From Bacillota bacterium (GTDB lineage Bacteria; Bacillota; Clostridia; Clostridiales; Clostridiaceae): a stretch of DNA of 64,000 nt. The stretch spans positions 46,244-110,243 of the forward strand of contig JAJXWH010000014.1 in the NCBI GenBank assembly GCA_021781745.1, given 5' to 3'. Positions within the stretch are counted from its first letter, which is position 1; the number at the start of each line of letters is the position of its first letter. Below, in pieces: positions 26,656-35,435 of the stretch. The notes under the pieces are model-generated. The model was not told the origin of the DNA. It did not search any database and saw only the letters and a program-made list of their open reading frames with translations. The position numbers were made by a program, and so were the translations under genes.

Positions 26656-27138
26656 TTATTTATTTGTATTATTGTTTAAACTTTTATTACAACAGTTAGA
26701 TGTGTTTTCATCTTTGGAAAGAGCTTGAATAATAATATTTAATCCATTAAAAACAGTTAACTGGTCTTCTAACGAGATTTGATTAAAAATATTTTTGAAT
26801 TTGTCATCCATTTTGATTTCAATATCTCTGAAGAGTTTTAGCCCTTTCTCTGTCAATTCAATATCTATACTTCGTCTATCTGTTTCTGATGGAGTTCTAA
26901 ATACAAATTCTTTTTTTACAAGACTGTCTACAGTTCTGCTCATTGTACTAATGTCAAGGTCAATTAAATTAGCTAAATCTTTTAGTGAAATATTTTCTGC
27001 ACGTCCTATCTCAACTAATGCATGACATTGAGCTAAAGTAACTTCTAAGCAGCAACTATCTTGTTTATTTAATAATCCAAGTTTTCGTTCTAGTATTCTT
27101 ATTAATTCTCTGAAATTTTTATTATTAATTTTGTTCAA
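26656..27138 (-). CDS. MarR-family regulator with vicinal Cys
   Basis: A 160-residue winged-helix regulator; the wing reads RTPSETDRRSIDIELTEKG. Cys-Cys pairs at QDSCCLEV and near the C-terminus (SNCCNKS), plus AQCHALVE, could sense a thiol-reactive agent such as As(III). I start it at TTG 27138, eight bases after AAGGAG; the ORF-track GTG start overlaps that site. It is transcribed toward the methyltransferase gene, 80 bp apart. Confidence 0.8.
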   Translation of the reverse strand: MNKINNKNFRELIRILERKLGLLNKQDSCCLEVTLAQCHALVEIGRAENISLKDLANLIDLDISTMSRTVDSLVKKEFVFRTPSETDRRSIDIELTEKGLKLFRDIEIKMDDKFKNIFNQISLEDQLTVFNGLNIIIQALSKDENTSNCCNKSLNNNTNK

Positions 27139-27631
27139 AAATATCACTCCTTAGGTAAATGATAGCATATATGATTGCTAGATACAACTATTGCTATATA
27201 CAAATAAATTTTATGTTATTGGTCACATAAATAAGAAAGAATTATATTAATTTTAATCTTTTTGAAAAATATTTTATAAAATTTTTTATAATACAATTTT
27301 TAAGGTAGGCTTTAATTATAGTTAGAAAGACTTAAATTGCAAAATATTTTATATGAATATCGAAAGAGCAAAATTTTATTAGATAGCATAAAAGATAGAT
27401 ATTGTTATTTTAATTGTAAAAAATGTTGAAAAATAAAAATTAAACAGCTTAAAAAGAAGTAGAGAGATTATAAATAATATATATTGATGCTATTATAAGC
27501 AGGCATTAATTTGCAGAATGAATAATAACGTTGTTTAGAGATAAGATTATTTATGTGATGCCTTCTTGGGAAAATATAATTATAATTTTGTAAATTATAT
27601 ATAATAGTTTGTCAAAATAAATTGATTTTAT

Positions 27632-27897
27632 ATGGTTTGAAAAAAATGGAAATAGTGGAGATTATAATACAACACATGAGTTCTTTGAAGAATATAAATA
27701 TAGAATAAAAGATAGTGATGATGAAATAGAACGATATGTATGCTTAACTTTGGATGAAGTAATTCTGTAAGAGGATAAATCATATTAGATTAGAGTTTAT
27801 AAAAAATAATTTTAAGAAATGAATAGATAAACTTGAAAAAATCTATATTGTTTATTAATAATATAGATAGTGATAATTAATAAATTTAATAAGTAGG
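27632..27897 (+). repeat. direct repeat flanking the arsenic island, copy 2 (degraded)
   Basis: Matches 4159-4420 in the same orientation. The coding part lacks a start, but the run YNTTHEFFEEYKYRIKDSDDEI is still readable against the intact gene. The final AT-rich stretch is almost identical. Confidence 0.85.
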
Positions 27898-27977
27898 AAT
27901 TAATGTGCATTGTTAAACTTATAAGAGATATTAAATTATCGATAATACTTCCTTTAGTAAAATAATATTAAATACAG

Positions 27978-28012
27978 AAAATAAGAGCATATCATCTGAT
28001 ATGCTCTTATTT
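27978..28012. terminator. bidirectional intrinsic terminator
   Basis: Arms AAATAAGAGCATATC and GATATGCTCTTATTT with T-runs on both sides suit both the remnant on the plus strand and the minus-strand gene that follows. Confidence 0.85.
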
Positions 28013-28080
28013 TTATTTTTAAACAAAGATTTAAAATGATATGGAAAGTATATAGTTTTTATTAGGTGGCTTTGAATTAA

Positions 28081-28428
28081 TTAAAATAAGCATTCAGAGT
28101 GAAAGCCTATAAGGAAGTAACTGCTGTTATTAGGTATAGCTTTGGATTGCGAAGCGTTATAGGCTAATGTTTCGCAAAGAATTCTATTAAAATTTGCTGA
28201 TTGAGAACCGCTTAGATATTTATCTGTTAATAAGTTGATTTTTAATTTGATAATATTTATTATGAAGGAATCTGTTTTGTTATTTGCTAAAAATAGATAG
28301 CTAATATCTCTAGATGCCATTTCATTAGGAGCAGAACAGCATATAAAACTTGAAATTTGTCCTAACCAGAAAAAATAATCGTCATCATTTGTAATAATAT
28401 CTGTTTTAACATTATGTTTTAAATTCAT
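28081..28428 (-). CDS. orphan 115-aa protein resembling the C-terminal part of Cas8b
   Basis: A clear GGAGG ribosome binding site precedes the ATG, so this minus-strand frame is probably real. The pattern YFFWLGQISSFICCSA, later NFNRILCETLAYN, and the ending FLIGFHSECLF recalls the C-terminal domain of type I-B Cas8b/Csh1. In some I-B systems that domain is also made separately as the small subunit Cas11. No other cas gene and no CRISPR array is visible. It may be a remnant, a stand-alone decoy or an unrelated helical protein. The resemblance is from memory and unverified. Confidence 0.55.
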   Translation of the reverse strand: MNLKHNVKTDIITNDDDYFFWLGQISSFICCSAPNEMASRDISYLFLANNKTDSFIINIIKLKINLLTDKYLSGSQSANFNRILCETLAYNASQSKAIPNNSSYFLIGFHSECLF

Positions 28429-28754
28429 TATAATACCTCCGTATGATATTAAATATACCGATATATAAAAATAGTTTTAATAAATTTTAAAGAAATAGTA
28501 CCGTTGTTTCTTTAATAAATATGATAACTTGAAAAGCAGAAAAGATAAATAGAAAATTCAAAAAATTGCCAGAAAAAAATTACATTTATAACTGTATCAA
28601 TATGGCTAATTTACAAGATATTTTTCTAAATAAAATATAAAAGTTAAATAATATTTAAAATAAATAAACATAAACAATGCAAATAAGGACATAGAAATAT
28701 GTTCTTATTTACGTTTAAAACTAATTAATAGAATATTTCACGATTATATGGCAT
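28429..28754. other. intergenic region before truncated brxL
   Basis: 326 bp, AT-rich, no gene seen. It contains the first of three copies of the short hairpin listed next, and the divergent promoter region of the minus-strand gene. Confidence 0.5.
28681..28710 (+). repeat. dispersed hairpin, copy 1
   Basis: AAATAAGGACATA-GAAA-TATGTTCTTATTT. Near-identical copies lie at 32675-32703 and 33561-33590. Each could act as a small terminator. Confidence 0.75.
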
Positions 28755-30140
28755 ATGTTACTTAGAATGGTACCTCTTTGTGAAAATAATTATAATATGT
28801 GCGAACTTGGACCTAGAGGAACAGGTAAATCACATTTATATAAGGAAATATCTCCGAATTCAATCCTTGTGTCTGGAGGACAAACTACAGTTGCTAATCT
28901 TTTTTACAACATGTCTCAAAGAAAAATTGGACTTGTAGGAATGTGGGATACGGTAGCATTTGATGAAGTTGCAGGTATAACATTTAAAGATAAAGATGGT
29001 ATTCAGATTATGAAAGATTATATGGCATCAGGATCATTTGCAAGAGGAAAAGAAGAAAAAGCAGCAAGTGCATCAATGGTTTTCGTAGGTAACATAAATC
29101 AAAGTGTAGATGTATTATTAAAGACATCACATTTATTTGAGCCATTCCCAGAAGCAATGGCATATGATTCAGCCTTTTTTGATAGAATGCATTTTTACTT
29201 GCCGGGATGGGAAATTCCTAAAATGAGGCCAGAACTTATAACTGATAGTTTTGGTTTTATTACAGATTATTTATCAGAATATTTAAGAGATATGAGAAAA
29301 ACAACATTTGGAGATGTTATAGATAAGTATTTTAAATTCGGAAATAACTTAAATCAAAGAGATGTTATAGCAGTAAGAAAAACAGTATCTGGATTGGTTA
29401 AATTAATATATCCTCATAGAGAATATGAAAAAGAAGACATTGAAGAAATACTAAGATATGCTCTAGTTGGAAGAAGAAGAGTTAAGGAGCAGTTAAAGAA
29501 AATAGGTGGAATGGAATTCTATGATGTTCATTTTTCATATATAGATAATGAAACCATGACTGAAGACTTTATATCTGTACCAGAACAAGGATTAGGTTCA
29601 TTAATTCCAGAAGGAGTATCAAAAGCAGGTCGGGTTTACACAATAGGTGTTGGAGATTCTGGAATGATTGGTGTATATAAATTAGAAACAGAAGTTGTAT
29701 CAGGAAGCGGTAGAGAAGCAAAGGAAAGTATAGAAACAGCATTTAGATATTTTAAAGCAAATAGCAGAAATATAAGTGCTTCCATATCAACTACAACAAA
29801 AGATTATTTAATGCACATTCAAGATGTTAATGGAGTAGGAATGACCCCATCATTGTCACTTGCAGCAATTATAGCAATGTGCTCTGGAGCATTAATGAAA
29901 CCAGTACAAAGTCAATTAGCAGTTTTAGGTTCTGTAAGTATTGGTGGAACGATAAATAAAGTTGAAAGTCTTGCTAATGCATTACAAGTATGTTTTGATG
30001 CAGGAGCAAAGAAAATCCTATTACCAATGGTCAATGCAGCAGACATTTCAACAGTGCCACCAGAATTATTTGCTAAGTTTCAAATAATGTTTTATTCAGG
30101 AGCGGAAGATGCAGTATTTAAAGCATTAGGGGTGCAATAA
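28755..30140 (+). CDS. brxL: 5'-truncated BrxL (BREX Lon-like AAA+ protease/ATPase)
   Basis: The 461 residues cover the AAA+ domain (Walker A GPRGTGKS at residues 19-26, Walker B region VAFDEVAG) and the C-terminal Lon-like domain (TPSLSLAA and GGTINKVESL). Full BrxL is about 650-700 residues; the N-terminal 200 or so are absent. The frame upstream is open only to a stop at 28722. No other BREX genes (brxA, brxB, brxC, pglX, pglZ) are present. It is an orphan fragment, yet its frame is intact over 1.4 kb. No clear ribosome binding site precedes the ATG, so translation is doubtful. Confidence 0.85.
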   Translation: MLLRMVPLCENNYNMCELGPRGTGKSHLYKEISPNSILVSGGQTTVANLFYNMSQRKIGLVGMWDTVAFDEVAGITFKDKDGIQIMKDYMASGSFARGKEEKAASASMVFVGNINQSVDVLLKTSHLFEPFPEAMAYDSAFFDRMHFYLPGWEIPKMRPELITDSFGFITDYLSEYLRDMRKTTFGDVIDKYFKFGNNLNQRDVIAVRKTVSGLVKLIYPHREYEKEDIEEILRYALVGRRRVKEQLKKIGGMEFYDVHFSYIDNETMTEDFISVPEQGLGSLIPEGVSKAGRVYTIGVGDSGMIGVYKLETEVVSGSGREAKESIETAFRYFKANSRNISASISTTTKDYLMHIQDVNGVGMTPSLSLAAIIAMCSGALMKPVQSQLAVLGSVSIGGTINKVESLANALQVCFDAGAKKILLPMVNAADISTVPPELFAKFQIMFYSGAEDAVFKALGVQ

Positions 30141-30245
30141 AAAAATTAATAAATATTTTATAAAAATATTGAAATTAAGTATAACAAATGTTATACTGAT
30201 AAGCGTAAATAAAAATAAAGTAAGATTAAATTTGAAATTAAATAC

Positions 30246-30303
30246 GCACATAGTCAAATAATTAGGATTGACAGTCAGACCTAATATGACTATGTGCTTT
30301 TTT
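30246..30303 (+). terminator. intrinsic terminator after brxL
   Basis: Arms GCACATAGTCA and TGACTATGTGC, with an inner ATTAGG/CCTAAT stem, are followed by a T6 run. Confidence 0.88.
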
Positions 30304-30382
30304 GTTCAAGTTTTTAATCTTACTTTTTTTATTTACATAAATTTTGTATTTTGATCTTTGACAATTTAATAGAAAACAGAAG

Positions 30383-30654
30383 AGATATTTCTATAGAAAA
30401 TAAGAATAACTTATTATGGTATATAGAAATATCTAATAAAAAGCAAAAAAGTAACTATATTTAAAGATATTGCAGTATCTTTAAATATAGTAAAAACCAA
30501 TGAGTTATTGGTAAAAATTCTAAACAATTTAATGATAACAAATAAATAAAAAGATATCAAATTAACATTAGAAATAAATTTGAGTTAAAGATATTGTTGT
30601 GGGAAATATTGTATATTGCGTAATGATAAATTTTCAGTTATATATACAATATTT
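30383..30654. repeat. three strong inverted repeats upstream of the replication genes
   Basis: AGATATTTCTAT/ATAGAAATATCT (30383-30434); CTATATTTAAAGATA/TATCTTTAAATATAG with a 6-bp spacer (30455-30490); AAATATTGTATAT/ATATACAATATTT (30604-30654). The 600-bp gap has no gene. Such a cluster before a helicase operon could be an origin or a control region. Confidence 0.7.
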
Positions 30655-30748
30655 TTAAATATAAGCGATTTAAATGAAAGATTTATTTGCAACATATACC
30701 AAAGTTTTATGTTGAATTACAAGGGGTTAAAAGAGGAGGAGATTCACC

Positions 30749-31324
30749 ATGCCAGTATTAAATAATATTACAGAAGAAAATAATAAAAGAGTTAAAATAA
30801 AGAAAACTTTACCTACTAAGCGAGATAGAAGCGCTAAATATATCCATGTGAAAAATGATAATAGAGTTAACGGATTTTATCAATTAAATAATGTAATTTT
30901 GTCCAAGTTTACATGTAATGATATAGATCAGGTTAGATTTAATCATTACATTATGAGGAAAGAAAATATTCAGAGGCTAAAAGATGATTTGCCTAGAGGA
31001 CAATTTTATTTAACATTAAGAACAGCAAGTGCTGATTTAAAGTTACCATTTGCCAAAATACAAAGAATTATAAAAAAATTTATAGAGTTAGAAATAATAA
31101 CGAGTGTATTTATAGCAACAAAAGGAAGCAAAAAACCATCAATTTATCAATATAACTCAGCAGCTAGCGATACAAAGAATGATATTTTGAATAATACTGA
31201 AGAAGTTAATAATACAAAGGATGCTAACGAAATAGTTGATACTTTGAATGATACTTACGATGATACATCTAAAAAAGAATATATAAAAGAGATAAATAAT
31301 TATATTGAAACTGATGATTTTTAA
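30749..31324 (+). CDS. winged-helix protein, likely replication-module DNA-binding protein
   Basis: The 191-residue protein has a central winged-helix pattern (RGQFYLTLRTASADLKLPFAK followed by IQRIIKKFIELEIIT) like phage replisome organisers and DnaD-type loaders. It has a basic N-terminus and an acidic, Asn/Asp-rich C-terminal tail. A DnaB-type helicase gene follows after 29 bp, so a role in recruiting the helicase is likely. Ribosome binding site GAGGAGGAG. Not an exact match to any family I know. Confidence 0.6.
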   Translation: MPVLNNITEENNKRVKIKKTLPTKRDRSAKYIHVKNDNRVNGFYQLNNVILSKFTCNDIDQVRFNHYIMRKENIQRLKDDLPRGQFYLTLRTASADLKLPFAKIQRIIKKFIELEIITSVFIATKGSKKPSIYQYNSAASDTKNDILNNTEEVNNTKDANEIVDTLNDTYDDTSKKEYIKEINNYIETDDF

Positions 31325-31353
31325 ATTACATTACTTTAAAGGAGGAATTACTA

Positions 31354-32658
31354 ATGAATAGTTATAACTTAGAAATAGAGAAATATATTCTAGGAAAATG
31401 TATTAGTTCTAAAGAGAGTTTAGAATATATTATAGATGTTGGAATCAACCAGAATGATTTCTTTGAAAAACAGCATAAGCAAATTTATAAAGGAATTATC
31501 GATGTTTTTTTGAAATTTAAGAGCATAGATTTAGGATTAGTGACTATTGAATTAAAAAATATTGATGAAAATTATTTAAAGAATTTAGTGGAGAGCAGTA
31601 TTAAGATATTTAATTTAGAATCATGTGCAAAAATATTTGTGGAGTTAAGTGTTAGCAGACAATATGAGGAGCTAGGAAATCTGATGCGATTATCGAAAGT
31701 AGAAGATATTGGTTTGTTTTTAAAAGAAAAAATTGACTTCATAGAAACATCTAGGACAAGAATAGATAATTTAAATAATATTGTTACATTAGATAAAGTA
31801 AAAATGGCTAGTATTTATGAAGCAGAGAAGGTAAGAACAGGTTTTAGAGATATAGATAATAAAATTCTTGGTATTGTAACAGGAAGTCTAGCTGTTATTA
31901 CCGGATATAATGGAAACGGAAAGAGTACGCTCATAAATCAGATGTGCATAGCAGAAAGTTTAAGTCAAAAATATAAAGTATTTATTTATTCTCCCGAACT
32001 TACAAATTCTAATTTTAAGGGTTGGTTATATTCAACAATTGCCAATTCAGAAGATTTTGAAGATGAGGAGTTTGATGGAGAAAAATATAAAAAATTAAGT
32101 GATAAAGGAAATATGTTAATTGATAACTGGATTAAAGATAAACTATATATATATTCAGATAATAATGGTACAAGTTCTGAAAAGCAATTGTTAAGAGATA
32201 TGGATAAACTGGCAAAACATAAAGATGTTAGAATTTTTATAATTGATAATCTGATGAAAATTGATTTAGAGGAAAGTTATAAAAATGAGTATTTAGCACA
32301 GAAGATTTTTGTAAATAAACTAAAGCAATTTGCAACAAGATATAATGCTCTAGTCTACTTAGTAGCACATCCCAAAAAACCGCAAGAAAGAAGTAAAGTG
32401 ATATCTAAATTTGATATTGCAGGCACTGGAGATATAACTAATATGGCGGATTATGTATTTTCTATAAGTAGGATTACAAGTAAAGATAGAAAGAAGAACT
32501 CTAAATATAGGGATTGTATCATAAAAATGATGAAAGATAGACCTAAGGGTACAGAGGATTTTGCAGTAACATTAAGTTTTGATAAAGATAGAAAAAGATT
32601 TTATGGTTCACTGCTTGAACTGAATAAAAAATATGGATATATTTCTTATGAAAATTAA
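31354..32658 (+). CDS. DnaB-like replicative helicase
   Basis: A 434-residue hexameric-type helicase: the N-terminal DnaB domain begins with EKYILGKCI, and the RecA-like domain has Walker A GYNGNGKST (residues 184-192) and Walker B FIIDNLMK. Fork unwinding is the expected role. The length and the pairing with an upstream winged-helix gene are typical for plasmids and phages rather than for chromosomal dnaB. Ribosome binding site AAAGGAGG. It points to an autonomous replicon captured in the island. Confidence 0.88.
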   Translation: MNSYNLEIEKYILGKCISSKESLEYIIDVGINQNDFFEKQHKQIYKGIIDVFLKFKSIDLGLVTIELKNIDENYLKNLVESSIKIFNLESCAKIFVELSVSRQYEELGNLMRLSKVEDIGLFLKEKIDFIETSRTRIDNLNNIVTLDKVKMASIYEAEKVRTGFRDIDNKILGIVTGSLAVITGYNGNGKSTLINQMCIAESLSQKYKVFIYSPELTNSNFKGWLYSTIANSEDFEDEEFDGEKYKKLSDKGNMLIDNWIKDKLYIYSDNNGTSSEKQLLRDMDKLAKHKDVRIFIIDNLMKIDLEESYKNEYLAQKIFVNKLKQFATRYNALVYLVAHPKKPQERSKVISKFDIAGTGDITNMADYVFSISRITSKDRKKNSKYRDCIIKMMKDRPKGTEDFAVTLSFDKDRKRFYGSLLELNKKYGYISYEN

Positions 32659-32674
32659 ATAATAATTTTTTTCA

Positions 32675-32703
32675 AGTAGGGACATAGAAATATGTTCTTA
32701 TTT
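32675..32703 (+). repeat. dispersed hairpin, copy 2
   Basis: GGGACATA-GAAA-TATGTTCTTATTT right after the helicase gene; probably its terminator. The same element occurs at 28681 and 33561. Confidence 0.75.
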
Positions 32704-32811
32704 GTAGTTATAAATAAAGTTGGGTTCATATTTTTCAAGATATATTTTATGCATAGGATAATAAGTTTTAAATGCATTGAATAAGAAAGAACGTTTGGAG
32801 GAATAAAAAAC

Positions 32812-33324
32812 ATGGAATTGAGAAGTAAATTAGATTACAATAATAGCTTATATGGATATGGAAAAGGAAATGCATATGTTGCTAAAATTATAGGAGAAGA
32901 TCCTAAATATAAATTAAAAAGAAAGTTTTTACAAAAGGAAATTGAGTACAATAAAGCCAGCAAAACAATATGGTATAGTTATAAATGGAATATTGAAAGC
33001 AGTGGAATTTATGAATTTAAAGAAGAAAATGCTTTTAAGCATAAAGTAGAGTATTTTAAATATGATGCAGAATCAAATGTTAAGGAACCATTAAGTTATT
33101 CTAGAGTATTAAAGATGTTTATTAATAAAGAAAAAGCCGACATTAAAAGTACAGAAGAGTATCAAAAAGCATTAGAAAAGGCAAAAATGACAGGAAAAAA
33201 ACAACTTTTAACTTCTGGAATGGAAGCATGTAATAATCCGGAAGAAGAGTGTAATTTTGATATTGTAGATAAATATGTCTTACCAAATGGAAATATAAAA
33301 ATTGATAGATATCATACCTGTTAA
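32812..33324 (+). CDS. hypothetical protein, 170 aa
   Basis: Unrecognised soluble protein, rich in Lys, Tyr and Glu, without membrane segments. It follows the helicase in the same direction. Ribosome binding site GGAGG at good spacing. The last part has a few Cys (MEACNNPEEECNF). Function unknown, possibly part of the replication or copy-control module. Confidence 0.6.
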   Translation: MELRSKLDYNNSLYGYGKGNAYVAKIIGEDPKYKLKRKFLQKEIEYNKASKTIWYSYKWNIESSGIYEFKEENAFKHKVEYFKYDAESNVKEPLSYSRVLKMFINKEKADIKSTEEYQKALEKAKMTGKKQLLTSGMEACNNPEEECNFDIVDKYVLPNGNIKIDRYHTC

Positions 33325-33452
33325 GGTGAAATAGACGAATTAAATACCTAAAAATTAACAATGGTTGAATCTATTATCGCATTATATAAGAAATTAATAA
33401 AAGAACTTGAAAAACAATAGATGATTTCTAAATAATATAAATAGAGTAGTTA

Positions 33453-33566
33453 ATGTTATTACAAGCAGGAATTAATGTGTACGATAAATTTGAAGATTGC
33501 TTAGAAATAGTATTATCTATGGTGCCATCTTTAGAAAGTTTAATAATAATAATTTTTTGTAGATAA
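33453..33566 (+). pseudogene. short frame, 37 aa, recurring remnant
   Basis: MLLQAGINVYDKFEDCLEIV... ends at the dispersed hairpin. A related start (ATGCTATTATAAGCAGGC, with an in-frame stop) is seen near 27490 and a weaker echo near 27890. It looks like scattered pieces of one gene. No ribosome binding site. Confidence 0.35.
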
Positions 33567-33590
33567 GAACATAGCAGTATGTTCTTATTT
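33561..33590 (+). repeat. dispersed hairpin, copy 3
   Basis: AGATAAGAACATA-GCAG-TATGTTCTTATTT; same element as at 28681 and 32675. Confidence 0.75.
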
Positions 33591-33613
33591 GCATTTTAAG
33601 GCTATTTAAAAAT

Positions 33614-33787
33614 TTATTCATCAGCAATAAGCAAACTTTTTTGATAAGTAACAATATGCTTGTCTAAGTTTTGAGATAATTTTATTATAAGTCTATTTCT
33701 TATAGGCAAAAATAAGAGCAACGTATTTAATAAAATTTTTCTTAATAATATCTTTCGCTTGATTCTAAGCGTAGAAAGATAACGCAT
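33614..33787 (-). CDS. Spo0E-like small protein, 57 aa
   Basis: This minus-strand frame is just below the 60-aa limit of the ORF track. It starts MRYLSTLRIKRK after a good AGAGGTG site. The C-terminal part, RNRLIIKLSQNLDKHIVTYQK, carries the SQxLDxxI/V signature of Spo0E-family aspartyl-phosphate phosphatases, which dephosphorylate Spo0A~P and delay sporulation. The N-terminal half is basic and hydrophobic, unlike typical members. If real, the island could influence the host sporulation decision. Confidence 0.55.
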   Translation of the reverse strand: MRYLSTLRIKRKILLRKILLNTLLLFLPIRNRLIIKLSQNLDKHIVTYQKSLLIADE

Positions 33788-33959
33788 ATTTTCACCTCTT
33801 TTAGCTAAAATTTACTTTAAATTACAATATTATTATGAATTATGCATAATTATTTGTCAATGCAAATTGAGGGTAAATTAATTTTATATAGTTCATGAAA
33901 TTATATAATAAAATGATTAAATAAAAAAATGCTTGAAATAGGTACATTGGGTTTTAATA

Positions 33960-34700
33960 TCCAGAAAAAGCCAACCACTGTTTGCTGTCTTATTTATTAT
34001 TGGTTTGCTAAATAAGAAAAGTAGAATATCCGAAATGTTAATAAGGAAAAGTTTTATATGATTTAATGTTGAGTGAAGAGAAGCAGAGACAATAATATTC
34101 AGAAAAAGCAACCACTGTTTGCTGTCTCATTTATTATTGGTTTGCTAAATAAGAAAAGTAGAATATCTGAAATGTTAATAAGGAAAAGTTTTATATGATT
34201 TAATGTTGAGTGAAGAGAAGCAGAAACAATAATATTCAGAAAAAGCCAACCACTGTTTGCTATCTTATTTATTATCGGTTTGTTAAATAAGAAAAAGTAG
34301 AATCTAAGAAATATTAATAAAGAAAAGTTTTATAAGGTTTAAGGTTTATTGAAGAGAGCAGAAATAATAGTATCCATAAAAAGGCAACCAGTTATAGCTT
34401 TCTTATATACTACTGGTTTGCTAAATAAGAAAAGTAGAATATATGAAATGTTAATAAGGAAAAGTTTTATATGAGTTAATATTGAGGAAAAGAAGCAGAA
34501 ACAATAATATCAATAAAAGGGTAACCGATTATTGCTTTCTTATATACTATTGGTTTGCTAAATAAGAAAAAGTAGAATCTAAGAAATATTAATAAAGAAA
34601 AGTTTTATAAGGTCTAAGGTTTATTGAGGAGAGCAGAAATAATAGTATCCATAAAAAGGCAACCACTTTTTGCTTTCTTATATATTTCTAATCTGCAAAT
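33960..34700 (+). repeat. tandem array of about six 137-138-bp repeats with a conserved hairpin
   Basis: The word ACCACTGTTTGCT or its variants starts at 33974, 34111, 34249, 34387, 34524 and 34662, a very regular 137-138-bp period. Each unit except the last, degenerate one contains a stem with arms TCTTATTTA and TAAATAAGA (or a TCTTATATA variant) around TTATTGGTTTGC, then GTAGAAT, AAAAGTTTTAT and AGCAGAAA blocks. No ORF spans the array. It could be an origin or partition region, or a string of small RNAs. It is not a CRISPR: units are too long and no variable spacers alternate. Confidence 0.85.
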
Positions 34701-35435
34701 AAGAGTTGTGACGTAGAAGTAAAGTCATTATATAGTAATGTACAATATATGAGATAATCGAGAAATCTATCCTAAAAAATAGATAATTATTACTATCTCT
34801 TATATATTCCTAGTTTGTTAAACAAGAAATAAACCACCTAAAAAGCAAACCAAAAAATGCTTTTCTTATAGGGAAGCTAATAAACGTTGCTCTACCAAAT
34901 TGCAAGGTTGCTCCCTTCAAATCACTACAAAATGGCTATTTAACTTCAAAAAATCAAAAATATCTGGACTTTTTTGCAAATAAAGTAGGTTTTTTCGAAA
35001 AAAATGAATTCATATGAGAAAATAATATAAAGTTATCGTGATAGTAAAGTTAAATGTTCTTATATATTATTGGTTTGCTAAATAAGAACTAATTCTTATT
35101 GATTTAAGAAAGTTTTTAGAAGAATTATCGATTACAAGTTTAAATTTATAAAAAAACTAAATAATTATAAGTTTTTTAGAATAATTCTAGAAATTTATAT
35201 AAAATTAAATTAATTTTAAAATTGTATAATATTTTGAGAAAAGATTCAAAAATATTAAGAATTTTTTTAAAAATCCTGATTATTTAAAAAATATTAGAAA
35301 AAATTTTTATTTGTTGAGAAATATTAAAAAATATTTTAAAATTTATTGAAACTTTTCAAAAAATGAAATATGCATAATAAAGTGACGAAAAATCGTATCA
35401 AAATAAGCCAAAAAATAAAAACTTCTAAAAAGAAA
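34701..35435. other. degenerate repeat and very AT-rich stretch
   Basis: No gene. Further copies of the hairpin core occur near 34800 (degenerate) and at 35057-35089 (TTCTTATATATTATTGG). 35150-35380 is almost pure A/T with runs of A and T, the kind of sequence that melts easily. Together with the array it would suit a replication origin. Confidence 0.5.

Larger units (their letters stand above)
27139..28080. other. decayed region at the right edge of the arsenic island
   Basis: No intact gene. It holds the MarR promoter region, a remnant at about 27490 (ATGCTATTATAAGCAGGC) resembling the start of the small frame at 33453, the degraded second copy of the 90-aa gene, and a terminator. It looks like junction debris from past rearrangement. 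Confidence 0.6.

Noticed and set aside
33917-34111. Reverse-strand ORF of 64 aa over the repeat array
   Set aside because: It runs through the tandem repeat units, has no ribosome binding site and no recognisable protein pattern.
33960-35100. Possible CRISPR array
   Set aside because: Units are 137-138 bp and similar over their whole length; there are no short identical repeats alternating with unique spacers, and no cas1/cas2.
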